DNA of 64,000 nt, from contig NC_080074.1 in assembly GCF_949987535.1 (NCBI RefSeq), positions 42,701,641-42,765,640 on the forward strand. The letters run 5' to 3'. The first letter of the stretch is position 1, and every line of letters starts with the position of its first letter. Shown piece after piece: positions 10,495-22,880 of the stretch. The DNA comes from Balaenoptera acutorostrata. Taxonomy: Eukaryota; Chordata; Mammalia; Artiodactyla; Balaenopteridae. The translations under genes and the position numbers were made by a program. The notes under the pieces are model-generated. The model was not told the origin of the DNA. It made no database searches and was given only the letters and a program-made list of their open reading frames with translations.

Positions 10495-13400
10495 GTCTAC
10501 AAGAGACCCACTTCAGACCTAGGGACATATACAGACTGAAAGTGAGGAGATGGAAAAAGATATTCCATGCAAATGGAAATCAAAAGAAAGCTGGAATAGC
10601 AATTCTCATATTAGACAAAATAGACTTTAAAATAAAGATTATTACAAGATACAAAGAAGGACACTACATAATGATCAAGGGATCAATCCAAGAAAAAGAT
10701 ATAACAATTATAAATATATATGCACCCAACATAGGAGCACCTCAATACATATGGCAACTGCTAACAGCTATAAAAGAGGAAATCGACAGTAACACAATAC
10801 TAGTGGGGAACTTTAACACCCCACTTTCACCAATGGACAGATCATCCAAAATGAAAATAAATAAGGACACACGCTTTAAATGATACTTTAAACAAGATGG
10901 ACTTAATTCATATTTATAGAACATTCTATCCAAAAACAGCAGATTACACTTTCTTCTCAAGTGCTCATGCAACACTCTCCAGGAGAGATCATATCTTGGG
11001 TCACAAATCAAGCCCGAGTAAATTTACTAAATTGAAATTGTATCAAGTATCTTTTCTGACCACAATGCTGTGAGACTAGATATCAATTACAGGAAAAATA
11101 CGTGGAGGCTATAAACAATACACTACTTAATAACCAGGAGATCACTGAAGAAATCAAAGAGGAAATAAAAAAATACCTAGAAACAAATGACAAAGAAAGC
11201 ACAACAACCCAAAACCTATGGGATTCAGCAAAAGCAGTTCTAAGAGGGAAGTTTATAGCAATACAATGCTACATCAAGAAACAAGAAACATCTCAAATAA
11301 ACAACCTAACCTTACACCTAAAGCAATTAGAGAAAGAAGAACAAAAAACCCCCAAAGTTAGAAGGAAAGAAATCATAAAGATCAGATCAGAAATAAATGA
11401 AAAACAAATGAAGGAAACAAGAGCAAAGATCAATAAAACTAAACTATCTTCTTTGAGAAGATAAACAAATTTGATAAACCAATAGCCAGATTCATCAAGA
11501 AAAAAAGGGAGAAGACCCAAATCAACAGGATTAGAAATGAAAAATGAGAAGTAACAATTTACACTGCAGAAACCCAAAGGATCATGAGAGATTACTACAA
11601 GCAACTCTATGCCAATAAAATGGACAACCTGGAAGAAATGGACAAATTCTTAGAAAAGCACAACCTTCTTAGACTGAACCAGGAAGAAATAGAAAATATA
11701 AACAGACCAATCACAAGCACTGAAATTGAAACTGTGATTATAAATCTTCCAACAAACAAAAGCCCAGGACCAGATGGCTTCACAGGCGAATTCTATCAAA
11801 CATTTAGAGAACAGCTAACACCTATCCTTCTCAAACTCTTCCAAAATACAGCAGAGGGAGGAACACTCCCAAACTCATTCTATGAGGCCACCATCACCCG
11901 GATACCAAAACCAGACAAAGATGTCACAAAGAAAGAAAACTACAGGCCAATATCACTGATGAACATAGATGCAAAAATCCTCAACAAAATACTAGCAAAC
12001 AGAATCCAACAGCACATTAAAGGGATCATACACCATGATCAAGTGGGGTTTATCCCAGGAATGCAAGGATTCTTCAATATACACAAATCAATCAATGTGA
12101 TACACCATATTAACAAATTGAAGGATAAAAACCATAAGATCATCTCAATAGATGCAGAAAAAACTTTTGACAAAATTCAACACTCATTTATGATAAGAAC
12201 TCTCCAGAAAGTAGGCATAGAGGGAACTTACCTCTACGTAATAAAGGCCATATATGACAAACCCACACTTAACGTCATTCTCAATGGTGAAAAACTGAAA
12301 CCATTTCCACTAAGATCAGGAACAAGACCAGGTTGTGCACTCTCACCACTATAATTCAACATAGTTTTGGAAGTTTTAGCCACAGCAATCAGAGAAGAAA
12401 TAAAAGGAATTCAAATCGGAAAAGAAGAAGTAAAACTGTCACTGTTTGCAGATGACATGATACTATACGGAGAGAATCTTAAAGATGCTACCAGAAAACT
12501 ACTGGAGCATTAATGAATTTGGTAAAGTAGCAGGATACAAAATTAATACACAGAAATCTCTTGCATTCCTATACACTAATGATGAAAAATCTGAAAGAGA
12601 AATTAAGCAAACACTCCCATTTACCATTGCAACAAAAAGAATAAACCTACCTAAGGAGACAAAAGACCTGTATGCAGAAAACTATAAGACACTGATGAAA
12701 GAAATTAAAGATGATACAAACAGATAATCATGATTCTTGGATTGGAAGAATAAACATTGTGAAAATGACTATACTACCCAAAGCAATCTACAGATTCAAT
12801 GCAATCCTTATCAAACTACCAACGGCATTTTTCACAGAACTAGAACAAAAAATTCCACAATTTGCATGGAAACACCAAGGACCCCGAATAGCCAAAGTAA
12901 TCTTGAGACAGAAAAACGGAGCAGGAGGAATCAGGCTCCCTGGCTTCAGACTATTCTACAAAGCTACAGTAATCAAGACAGTATGGTACTGGCACAAAAA
13001 CAGAAACATAGATCAATGGAACAGGATAGAAAGCCCAGAGATAAATCTACACACATATGGTCACATTATCTTTGATAAAGAAGGCAAGAATATACAATGG
13101 AGGGCTTCCCTGGTGGTGCAGTGGTTGAGAGTCTGCCTGCCAATGCAGGGGAGACGGGTTCGAGCCCTGGTCTGGGATGATCCCACATGCCGCGGAGGAA
13201 CTAGACCTGTGAGCCACAATTACTGAGCCTGTGCTCCGCAACAAGAGAGGCCGTGATAATGAGAGGCCCGCGCACCGCGATGAAGAATGGCCCCCACTTC
13301 CCATAACTAGAGAAAGCCCTCACACAGAAACGAAAACCCAACCCATAAATAAATAAATAAATAAATAAATAATTAAAAAAAATACAATGGAGAAAAGACA

Positions 13401-14456
13401 GCCTCTTCAATAAGTGGTGGTGGGATAACTGGACAGCTACATGTAAAAGAGTGAAATTAGAACACTCCTTAACACCATACACAAAATTAAACTCAAAATG
13501 GATTAAAGACCTTAAATGTAAGGCCAGGCACTATAAAACTCTTAAAGGAAAACATAGGCAGAACACTCCATGACACAAATCACAACACCATCCTTTTTGA
13601 CCCACCTCCTAGAGAAATGGAAATAAAAACAAAAATAAACAAATGGGACCTAATGAAACTTAAAAGCTTTTGCACAGCAAAGGAAACCATAAACAAGATG
13701 AAAAGACAACCCTCAGAATGGGAGAAAATATTTGCAAATGAAGCAACTGACAAAGGGTTAATCTCCAAAATATACAAGCAGCTCATGCAGCTCAGTATCA
13801 AAAAAACAAACCACCCAATCCCAAAATGGGCAGAAGACCTAAATAGACATTTCTCCAAAGAAGATATACAGATTGCCAACAAACACATGAAAGGATGCTC
13901 AACATCACTAATCATTAGAGAAATGCAAATCAAAACTACAATGAGGTGTCACCTCACCCCAGTCAGAATGGCCATCATCAAAAAATCTACAAACAGTAAA
14001 TGCTGGAGAGGGTGTGGAGAAAAGGGAACCTTCTTACACTATTGGTGGGAATGTAAATTGATACAGCCACTATGGAGAACAGTATGGAGGTTCCTCAAAA
14101 AACTAAAAATAGAGCTACCATACGACCCAGCAATCCCACCACTGGGCATATACCCTGAGAAAACCATAATTCAAAAAGAGTCATGTACCACAATGTTCAT
14201 TGCAGCTCTATTTACAATAGCCAGGACATAGAAGCAAACGAAGTGTCCATCGACAGATGAATGGATAAAGAAGATGTGGCACATATATACAATGGAATAC
14301 TACTCAGCCATAAAAAGAAATGAAATTGACTTATTTGTAGTGAGGTGGATGGACCCAGAATCTATCATACAGAGTGAAGTAAGTCAGAAAGTGAAAAACA
14401 AATACCATATGCTAACACATATATATGGAATCTTAAAAAAAAAAAAAACGTTCTGA
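10495..14456 (+). pseudogene. L1 ORF2 (endonuclease / reverse transcriptase), broken
   Basis: ORF2p nicks target DNA and reverse transcribes L1 RNA. Homology starts at the QETH-type endonuclease motif near 10500; the segment upstream that should encode roughly the first 40 residues is absent. Endonuclease homology continues to about 11090 (NIYAPN motif near 10710-10730), with breaks. The reverse transcriptase is open at 11584-12354, then stops at TAA 12352. The FADD catalytic motif lies at 12445-12456 beyond that stop. A SINE splits the downstream part at 13102-13381. The C-terminal part reads at 13617-14231, where a TAG interrupts it, and at 14274-14456. Multiple lesions make it certainly non-functional. 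Confidence 0.88.
13102..13381 (+). mobile_element. CHR-type SINE inserted in L1 ORF2
   Basis: GGGCTTCCCTGGTGGTGCAG head to (AAAT)n tail. The 10-bp duplication ATACAATGGA lies at 13092-13101 and 13382-13391. L1 coding homology resumes directly after it. Confidence 0.94.
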
Positions 14457-14813
14457 AGAACCTAGGGGCAGGACAGGAATAAAGATGCAGACGTAGAGAA
14501 TGGACTTGAGGACACCGGGAGGGAGAAGGGTAAGCTGGGATGAAGTGAGAGAGTGGCATGGACATATATACACTACCAAATGTAAAATAGATAGCTAGTG
14601 GGAAGCAGCCGCATAGCACAGGGAGATCAGCTCAGTGCTTTGTGACCACCTAGAGGGGTGGGATAGGGAGGGTGGGAGGGAGACACAAGAGGGAGGGAAT
14701 ATGGGGATATATGTATATGTATAACTGATTCACTTTGTTATACAGCAGAAACTAACACACCATTGTAAAGCAATTATACTCCAATAAAGATGTTAAAAAA
14801 AAAAGTTCTACAG

Positions 14814-15124
14814 GTGCTTCTAAAATGTGGGAAAATTTTCGAAGTATTGCTGCAGCCATTGCTTTGGCTATAATTAAATATTAGTGTTATTGCCTAGTAA
14901 AGTCAATCTTAGTTCTTGAAAGTAAGGAAAATCATCTGTATATCTCCATAGCTGGAGGGAGAGGGTCAGCAGGTAACTCCTCCAAAAGGTGCATCATGTC
15001 ATTAAGCTCAGAATTTGAGAAAATAGCAGGCCAGAGGGCATGGCTTTTTACCCCAGAAGAAAATATCTGATCCATCAAGGGAACTTCCACAGTCCTACTG
15101 AAAGTCTGACAAATTAATTCCTGT
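14814..15124. other. Intergenic, nothing recognised
   Basis: No gene or clear repeat. Confidence 0.45.
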
Positions 15125-15260
15125 ACTGAGCCTCAATATCCACATTTGTAAAATGGAGACAATAATTCCTCCCTTTGAAGGTTGTTCTAAAGATTAAATG
15201 AGATCATGTATATGAAGCAATAGTTGGTTCTTAATAAATGGTAACTATTTTTAAAAATTC
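15125..15260 (+). repeat. MIR fragment
   Basis: 'gcctcaatatccacatttgt' through 'gattaaatgagatcatgtat' and 'ttcttaataaatggta' match the MIR 3' half in order. Confidence 0.65.
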
Positions 15261-15639
15261 AATACTAGTGATTTTAGTTGTTCCTCAAATCCATCGCCAA
15301 TGATTCTAGCTAATATTAATCTCTCCTCCTTTACATTACAAAACACAGCAATTTCAAATGATTTTGTATTGTTCTATAATTGTTCAATGAATTTGAATTA
15401 TTTGAAAGAAAGGGAAATTAAACAGATCATTTATCAGCAATGATAAATCCTGCTTGCTTCTCACACAATTGAAAACAACATATTAACTTGAGATATTTGA
15501 CCCTAAAATTGTTAGAAGAAACTGGCCATGAATTGTAAAGTGGTATCCAGAAAACCAATGAGTCAGTAGTTGGGGAGAGAGCTGTAGAACGGCATTTTCC
15601 TTTTCAAAGGTAGGCTAACCCATATTTTGTGTATTACGT

Positions 15640-16835
15640 TTTCATTGCAGCTGTAACAAATTACCACAAACTTGGTGGCTTACACAACACAAATTCATTA
15701 TCTTACAGTTCTGTATGTTATGAAAGGTAGCAGAATATGCTTCCCCCAAATATGCCACTTTGGCATACTGATTATTTTGAGCTGTAGGCACATGAAAAAT
15801 GGCAAATGCAGAGAGGCTTTTTCTGAACTCCCCTTCTCTGCCTAAAGACAGAACCTCCAAAAGGAACTCAGTTGTCATAAATCCCCTCCCCAGGGGTTTC
15901 CTCAACCAGGGAGGAGACTAGCGGCTGACATCATACCCAGACAAACTTTGTCACAAAATGTCCTATCTCCCATCTGTACTTCCAAAGGCCCTTTCATCTT
16001 TCATAAGAATCCTTTGCTCTCCACTAGGAGGTATACACCACCCCCCTCTCATTTCCCTATTAAGATGGTATTTAATCCTGAATTGTAAAGCTACCTCTTT
16101 GAGTTAGTCATTTTCCTGGGTATCTCCCGTGTATACCTGAGGTATACACATTAATAAACTTCTGCTTGTTTTTCTCCTGTTAATGTCTCCTGTTAATACA
16201 GGAGGTATTTTCTCCTGTTAATACTACAGGAGGTCTCACCTAAAAACTCTCAGAAAGATAGAGGGAAAATTATTTTTCCTTCCTTACAGTTAGAAATAGG
16301 ACATGGATCCCACTGGGCTAAGAGCAAAGTGCTGGCAAGGTGCATTAATTTCTGGGGAGTCAAGGGGAGCATTCTTTACCCTGCCTTTTCCAGTTTCTTC
16401 AGTCCGCTTTCCTTCGCTCTCGGCTCCCTTTCTGCATCTTCAAAGATGACAATTTCTTCATGCTGCCAACTCTCTTGTTCTCGTTTCCAGAGCCATAGCT
16501 CCCTCTGACTCTGTCTCTTCTGCCTCTCTCTTCCATTTTGAAGAACGCTTGTGATTAAAATACGCCCACCTGGATAATCCTTGGTCCGCTCCCTATTTTA
16601 AGGCTAGCTGATTAGCGATTTCTTCCATGTGCTCCCTAATTCCCCTTTGCCATGTGACATAACATATTCACATAGCAACACACTATGTGGAGAGAAGTCC
16701 AACTAGATTGCCAGGTAGGGTGCAATCAGTGATCATCTTATCTCTCGGCTCAGTCAAAATTGACTGTTATCCCAATTCCCAGGATTAGGATGTAGACCTA
16801 TTTGGGGGACATTATTCTGCCTATAGCATTTTGAA
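15640..16835 (-). mobile_element. MaLR/MLT-like LTR, split by another LTR
   Basis: Left part 15640-15715 ('taacaaattaccacaaactt', 'ttatcttacagttctg') and right part about 16287-16835 ('cccactgggctaagagcaaa', 'cccacctggataatcc', 'gggggacattattctgccta') read in the order of the reverse complement of an MLT-type LTR. The intervening ~570 bp is foreign. The subfamily is not certain. Confidence 0.6.
15717..16286 (+). mobile_element. Candidate solo LTR of an endogenous retrovirus, nested in the MLT-like LTR
   Basis: About 570 bp interrupting the older LTR, probably beginning TGTTATG and ending TTACA. It has an AATAAA at 16153-16158 followed by TTCTGCTTGTTTTTCTCCTG, a pattern common at the R/U5 border of retroviral LTRs. 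No internal retroviral genes are present. Borders are approximate and no clean target duplication is seen. Confidence 0.5.
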
Positions 16836-18404
16836 CTCACCCTGAGAAGCTAATTAGGACCAAGAGTTTGTAAAGAAGTGGGTCCTGCTACAAGATGATT
16901 ACCATAACAGTAACTGACCAAGTTGTTCACTCACAAGGCAATCAGGCCCCTTCTTCTCTATACTGATCCATGGCAGACATTGTTAATCAACCAGGCATAA
17001 TCATAACCTTAGGATCCTTCTCCACACAGCATAGTAGGTAATCACCAGTACAGTCAATCAGAATTGGCAAGCAAACTGAAATGTATTTTCCATACTAAAT
17101 CTGAACAATTGTAGTGGAAAGAGACTTTCAGGGCCTTTTTTTGGCATAAGGTGCTGATCCAATGTTTTTAAATTGGCAGACAAAAGGAGTCCCAGCTGAG
17201 CTAAATAAAGAGATCATAATAAGTAAAATAAGTGGAATAACTTATTCAGTTCTTGACAGAAATCTGTGTTTCAGTGATACCTTGTAGAGCGCCCATATAG
17301 TAACAAAAAAGTCTGCATTTATTACTGGCCCTGCCCACACAATGCAAAGCCTTCTCTTGAGATTTTTTAAAATAATGAATCATTTTTTTTCTAAGAGGAA
17401 TTTTGGTTACATAAATATTTAAATATATGTTTATATGTAGGCATTTGAAAGCTTTTATTATTCTAAAATAAAACACCATGATCTTTTACAAGCAATCCAT
17501 GATTGTGGTAGCAAATTTAGGAAAAACAAAGAAGAAACAAAAAAGAAAAACCACACAGAATTCTACCTGTCAGAAGTAAGTTTTGGTTCTCATTCTGCCA
17601 GATGTGTTTATATTCATTTATTCATTCCACATATTTTTATTGAGCCTTTGTGCCAGGCACTATTCTAGGCTTTGAGGGTATAGCATGAAAAAACAAACAA
17701 ACAAAGAAGCAACAGCAAAAAAAAGACAGACCAAAATATATGCTGTCAATGAGCACAGTTATGTACCCCCCCAAAAAAATTACACCAAAAATGATACTAT
17801 ATTTTTCATATTGTTTTTACCTAACTTTTCTATATGCTAGTTTTTTTAAAGTATTCCTCTAATTTTGTCAGGCTTTTGTAGTTTTCCCAACAGTCTTGAT
17901 TGCCCTGAGAGATAAGATGATCACTCTTTGCTATGTAATTGGCAGTCCAGTGTGACTTGTCTTTCCAAGGTTTGATGCTATGTGATCAGGAAGAAACCTC
18001 CCCCAAAATAGAGAATGCTGTGAATTCTTACACCATAAAAGATGACCTAGGGAAGTGAAGAGGACTGCATTCTATGTTGTTCCAGTTATCTATTGCTGTA
18101 TGATGTGTCCCCCTAAAACTTAGTGGCTTTAATTTGCAAAACTCACCCTGAGAAAATGACACATATAGAAACAATTTTTCCTATGTATAAAGCATGGGAA
18201 GAACCATGAGCTAACTTTGTCATCAAAGGCTATTAAAATTATATGTAAGTTAATAAGTGTTTAAATGTAACATTAAGAAGGCTGTTAAATATGTTCCAGA
18301 CATCTGTGGGATCTCCATGTACGTCACTGGGAAGGGATAAACACATTAAATCACATCAGGTTACTCTTACCAAGAAAGCCAGATAAGAATTTAGAGAAAT
18401 TATT
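16836..18404. other. Intergenic, mostly unrecognised
   Basis: An old repeat of uncertain family is suggested near 17610-17760 ('gccaggcactattctaggct'). A short LTR-like scrap lies at 18075-18140 ('gttatctattgctgtatgat'). Confidence 0.4.
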
Positions 18405-18420
18405 AATACTTGTTAAAACA

Positions 18421-19069
18421 ACTATTTACAATAGCCAAGACATGGAAGCAACCTAAATGTCCATCAACAGATGAATGGATAAAGATAATGTGGTATATAT
18501 TGGGTTGGCCAAAAGTTCATTCATAAGATGTTATGGAAAAACCTGAACGAACTTTGGCCAACCCAATATATACAATGGAATACTACTCAGCCATAAAAAG
18601 AGAACGAAATAATGCCATTTGCAAAAACATGGAAAGACCCAGAGATTATCATATTAAGTGAAGAAAGTCAGAAAGAGAAAGATGAATACCATATGATATC
18701 ATTTATATGTGGAATCTAAAAAAAACAAAATACAATTGAACTTATTTACAAAACAGAAATAGACCCACAGGCGCAGAAAACTAATTTATGGTTACCAGAG
18801 GGGAAAGAGGGGGAAGGATAAATTAGGAGTTTGGGGTTAACATATACACACTACCATATATAAAATAGACAACAAACAAGGACCTACTGTGTAGCACAAG
18901 GAACTATACTCAATATTTTGTAATAACCTCTAAAGGAAAAGAATCTGAAAAAGAATATGAATATTCATATGAATATGTATGTATAACTGAATCACTTTGC
19001 TGTATACCTGAAACTAACACAAGATTGTAAATCAAGTATACTTCAATAAAAATAAATAAATAACTAAAA
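18421..19069 (+). mobile_element. 5'-truncated L1 fragment
   Basis: Starts in the end of ORF2 ('ctatttacaatagccaagac') and runs through the 3' UTR to an AATAAA-containing tail. The 16-bp target-site duplication has one mismatch: AATACTTGTTAAAACA 18405-18420 and AATACTTGCTAAAACA 19070-19085. A mariner-type palindrome is inserted at 18500. Confidence 0.88.
18500..18566. mobile_element. Mariner-type palindromic MITE, miR-2284/2285-like hairpin
   Basis: A 67-bp near-perfect palindrome: TTGGGTTGGCCAAAAGTTCA at the left pairs with the right arm ending TTTGGCCAACCCAA. Flanking TA dinucleotides (18498-18499, 18567-18568) are the tc1/mariner target duplication. It interrupts L1 sequence cleanly. The right arm resembles the mature bovine miR-2285 family, which derives from such elements, but is shorter in its T run. 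Expression is unknown. Confidence 0.8.
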
Positions 19070-19085
19070 AATACTTGCTAAAACA

Positions 19086-20720
19086 CAAATCAACATTTTA
19101 TCCTTTTACTTCAGTACTTAATGAGCACCTATGATATATGTGGTACAAACAAATACTATGTACTCATGGTATACTAGCTATTTAGGAAATATATAAAGTA
19201 ATATTAAAATGATTTATACTCAGTTTAATAGTACAAATAAAATCCTATTATAGTAAATACGCTTATGAAGAAGGATTCTATAGAGCAGATATATAAATAC
19301 CATAGCAGAATACCCACAACATCAGTGTGCTATTGATCTAATCGCAACACATTTTTCCTGTTATCCAGCAAATACTTTTTCAACTCTCTAAAAAAAAGTT
19401 ACTTTACAGGTTCATAATTGTTTCCTGTGGAGGGAAGAGTCAAGCTGGATGGTAGCTGAAAGTCACACATTTCTCTTGTCCTGATGTCAAAGAAGCACTT
19501 ACTTCTTCCCATGTTGTATGAATTCTCCGTCCTTACTCTAGAAGTCAACATAAAGAAGGAAATGTTTCCTTCTTTCCGAGTTCAATCCTTTCTCCTTGTT
19601 AATTCACCACAAAATGAATATTGTTTCTTTCAGACGTGTTTTCTAACCATGAGTTCATTAAGACTAAAGTTCTTGTTTTAAAACTTTTTCTGTTCTCTAG
19701 AGCTCATTAAAATGTGAGTTGACTCCTGTGATCTCCAAGAACATCGTGCATTAATTAGTTGATAAAATCAACCTAAGAAATCTGAGATTCTTATGCATGA
19801 CATGCACAACTGTGTGAATTTAAATGGGTCATTTCACTTAACAAGGGGAAAAAAATGAGGAATAGATGAGAGAAAACTATCACAAACTAGCAAAGTTTTG
19901 TTCTCTATTGTTTTTTGTTTCTGAGGTTTGGGTTTGGTCTTGCTGGGGAAGGGCAAGTTTTCACTCATATCAGGAGCTGGCTGACCAGCACTGCCCTGAC
20001 AAAAAGATGCCCAGGCAAAACCCATTTTCCTGGAATTTCAGCCTTTTCTCCCCATCACTAAAGATGGTTTAGGGAACTCACACCATCCAGGTTTTTTCCA
20101 GAAAACTCCATTTTCTTTGGTGAATCATATACTTAAACAGGGAGAGGAAATGATGAAAAAGTTTTCCTCCTGTTTTCAGGATACAGTCATTGCTTGTTTG
20201 GGTCCATGAGTGGGGATTGGAATCACTTGCGGACTTTCTAGGGTCGTTAGTGGATATTTATGTCTATGTCTTTTATTAGTTAGAATTTAAAACGATCTAG
20301 AAATATAGTTCATGTAGCTTGAATTTTTGCCTTAATTTTTAATATTGTAACTACCATAGTGACCAATTGTTTTCCTCCAGATACTGCAAATATATAAACT
20401 ACATGATAATGATATGTTAACCACTCCTTTTTTCTTCTTTAAGTCTTATACACATGCTTAGGCCTTCTTAGGTCAAAGAAGCATAACAGTCTAGTAAGAC
20501 AAAAGTCATCATTTCTTTTGATGGCATAAAATAGTGGAGAAGAAAGAATAGTAGTTATGATTGATTCATTCCCAGTTTTCCAAATCTGTCATAAGAATCA
20601 AGGTTTCACTTCATAGGCATTCAATATATATATCTGGGAAATCAATTTATAAAAACCGAGTAAACTGACCTTTTCACGATGGACCTTGCTCTGGTTTGAC
20701 TTCGTATTTTTTTCTTGTAC
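19086..20720. other. Intergenic, nothing recognised
   Basis: AT-rich. No exon, clear repeat or conserved frame. Confidence 0.45.
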
Positions 20721-21060
20721 TTGTTCATTCATTCTGCCAACATTCAAGAAGCACCTAATGTATTCCAAGCCTTGTGCATCAGGCTGGGAGCTCAAGACAA
20801 GTGAAACAAACAAACAAACAAAAATCCTGGCCCTCAAAGAGTTTAAAAACTAGCAGGGAAACAAACAATAACCAGTCACAAAACAATGTGTTTATACAGG
20901 ATGCACTTAATGGTTTATGCAACAAATATTCCACATACTGTACAAAGTGGTAGGAATAGAGTAGGTAACAACAACAACAACAAAAAGACACAGATCCTGT
21001 CTTTATGAAGTTTAGTTGTGGAGATAGGCCCAAATCAAATGTAACACAAGTCGAATGTTA
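20721..21060. repeat. Two adjacent copies of an old LINE-like repeat (family uncertain)
   Basis: 20725-20880 and 20905-21060 share the pattern 'attca..caa.att..gc.c..atgt..' followed by '..ggccctcaaagagttta' or '..atcctgtctttatgaagttt'. Both carry short (CAAA)n or (CAA)n runs. Confidence 0.35.
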
Positions 21061-21069
21061 TATAATTTA

Positions 21070-21540
21070 GAACTCTTTCAATTCCAAGTGGCCAAAAACC
21101 CAGCTCACACTGGCATAAGCAAAAAAAAAGGGTGTTTATTGATTCACGTAATGAAAAAGCAAGGGCTAGTTGAGGTGGGATTGGTGTAGGGGCTCAAACA
21201 ATATCACTGGGACCTGGTACCTCTCCTTATTTCAGCCCTGTTTACCTGTGCTTTGGTTTCATTCTCACACTCAAATCCAGTAGTAAAAGAAGAGTGTTTC
21301 TCTTCTGCCAACAAATATCCTGGGCGTGACGCTCACTAGTCCACAAAAGAACACATGCGCCTTCCCTAAACTCCTCCTGGTCAGGGGAATGCGGTGTCAT
21401 GATGGGCCAGGCCTACGTCACACGCTCAGCCTTAGACGTGGGGTGGACCAGTTCCAGGAGAAGCCTGTGCATTGCGAGTGAGGGGGCTCAGTTCCCAGAG
21501 GAAACTGGGGATGCCTTACCACAGGGAGGGGAAGTGGACC
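21070..21540 (+). repeat. Old interspersed repeat of unnamed family, copy 1
   Basis: Motifs 'cagctcacactggcataagc', 'gggtgtttattgattca' and 'ggtttcattctcaca' occur in the same order as in the copies at 34075 and 46790. Confidence 0.4.
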
Positions 21541-21599
21541 TCGGCAGCCAAAGTGCACTAGCCACGGTCCACTGCAACTTCCCATGCTGTCCAGTCCCC

Positions 21600-22880
21600 A
21601 TGTGCCCCCCTACTCCTGGAGACAAACATAGCAACCAAAATGCCACCCAAAGCAATTTCCATCCTTAACGGTGCCTCTCAAAGTTTGCCAAATGTGATTC
21701 AATTCACACAGCCCACAGACACACATCCTGATATTCTCTTTTCCCTTTCCTCTCACTCTTTCTCTCATATCCAATATTGTCCCACTGCCTCTCTGCAACC
21801 CTGTTATCCAGTCCCTACCCAAATTCCTCCCAACCATAGCTCACAGCCCTGCTGCCCTTCCCTCATTTTTTGTGCCTCAGCTTCCTTGGGATCTACTTTC
21901 TCATCACCTCTAGTACTTTCCACCCCCCAGCGTGGATCTTCTAGACTTACCCGTTTCTCAAGTTTTCCCTCCACTGATTACCCCAACCTGCATAATAAAG
22001 TTCAGGAATTCCCTTAACAAGTAGGGGATGGCTGGGTGTAAGGGACCACTTAGCTATGAAAGACTGGACTATTTTCATCTGAAGAGGTGGAAAATACAAA
22101 CACTTCTAATGTCTTTTTTCTGTCTCTGCCATCCAAATGATCACACCCCATGGTATATAATTTCAAAATGTGACAAGAATCTGGGATGAGGGTAGAGGGG
22201 ACAGTGGCGGACTTTTGAATTAAGATCTAAAGAATGAACAAGAATGAACTAAGTGAAGAGTTCAGGGGGTGAGAAAGTGTTCTGAGAAGGAGAGACATCA
22301 CTGGACAAGATGAGCCTGGGGAAGGTAGGAACTGAAAAGCAGCAGGTTTGTTCAGAGTGAGGGGAGCAGGACACGGGATGAGGCCAGGTAATCTCCAAGC
22401 AGCGAAAGCAAAGCAGCAGACACCAGTGGCCAAACAGGAGGGTCTGGCCCAAAAGGTCTGCAGAGTTTCCTTGAGTCTCAGGGAGACAAAGGAAAGTACT
22501 CTTAATAGTGTTGCTAAGCCCCAGGCTTGAGAGAAATAAATCCCTGTCAAACACTCCGTTCCCGGACTGCTACACTATAGTGATCTGAGTTATGTAAGTG
22601 CTCTGAGAAGAAAGAAAAAAAAGTGCCTTCAGTGCAGTGTCTCTTGGCTGAACTTCTTAGTCATCTTTCCGTGATATGCTTAAGTCAGAAAAGGAATCAC
22701 TGCCAAGATCATTTTGCTGTTATGATTAGTTCAAGTTTCTAATCTTTCACTGCACAGCTTTTGGAGAGAAATTTAATGCTAATGGGAGATAAAAGTTAAC
22801 TTGTTTATTTGCCTAAGAGTATAGGGGGAAAAAAACCTGGTTTATTTGCCCAAGTGTTTACAGAGATGGTTGGGTTTAAA
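21600..22880. other. Intergenic, nothing recognised
   Basis: Several modest open frames on both strands, with no recognisable protein. Confidence 0.45.

Larger units (their letters stand above)
6978..14800 (+). mobile_element. Near full-length L1 retrotransposon, inactive
   Basis: A LINE-1 of the artiodactyl/cetacean lineage, from its 5' UTR start (CTTCAAGATGGCAGAGGAG) to its poly(A) tail. It is flanked by a 13-bp target-site duplication with one mismatch (AAAAGTTCTCCAG 6965-6977; AAAAGTTCTACAG 14801-14813). It spans 7.8 kb, about 7.2 kb without two SINEs. The order is a ~2.1 kb 5' UTR, ORF1 (9472-10377), ORF2 (about 10495-14456), and a 3' UTR with AATAAA at 14783-14788. ORF1 is frameshifted. 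ORF2 lacks its N-terminal coding part, has frameshifts and a nonsense codon, and is split by a SINE. It therefore cannot mobilise itself. Confidence 0.93.

Noticed and set aside
11584..12354. 256-codon reverse transcriptase frame as a live gene
   Set aside because: It is an internal part of a broken L1 ORF2. The FADD motif lies after the TAA, and other lesions surround it.
15717..16286. A provirus with coding genes
   Set aside because: Only an LTR-like block is present, with no gag, pol or env homology next to it.
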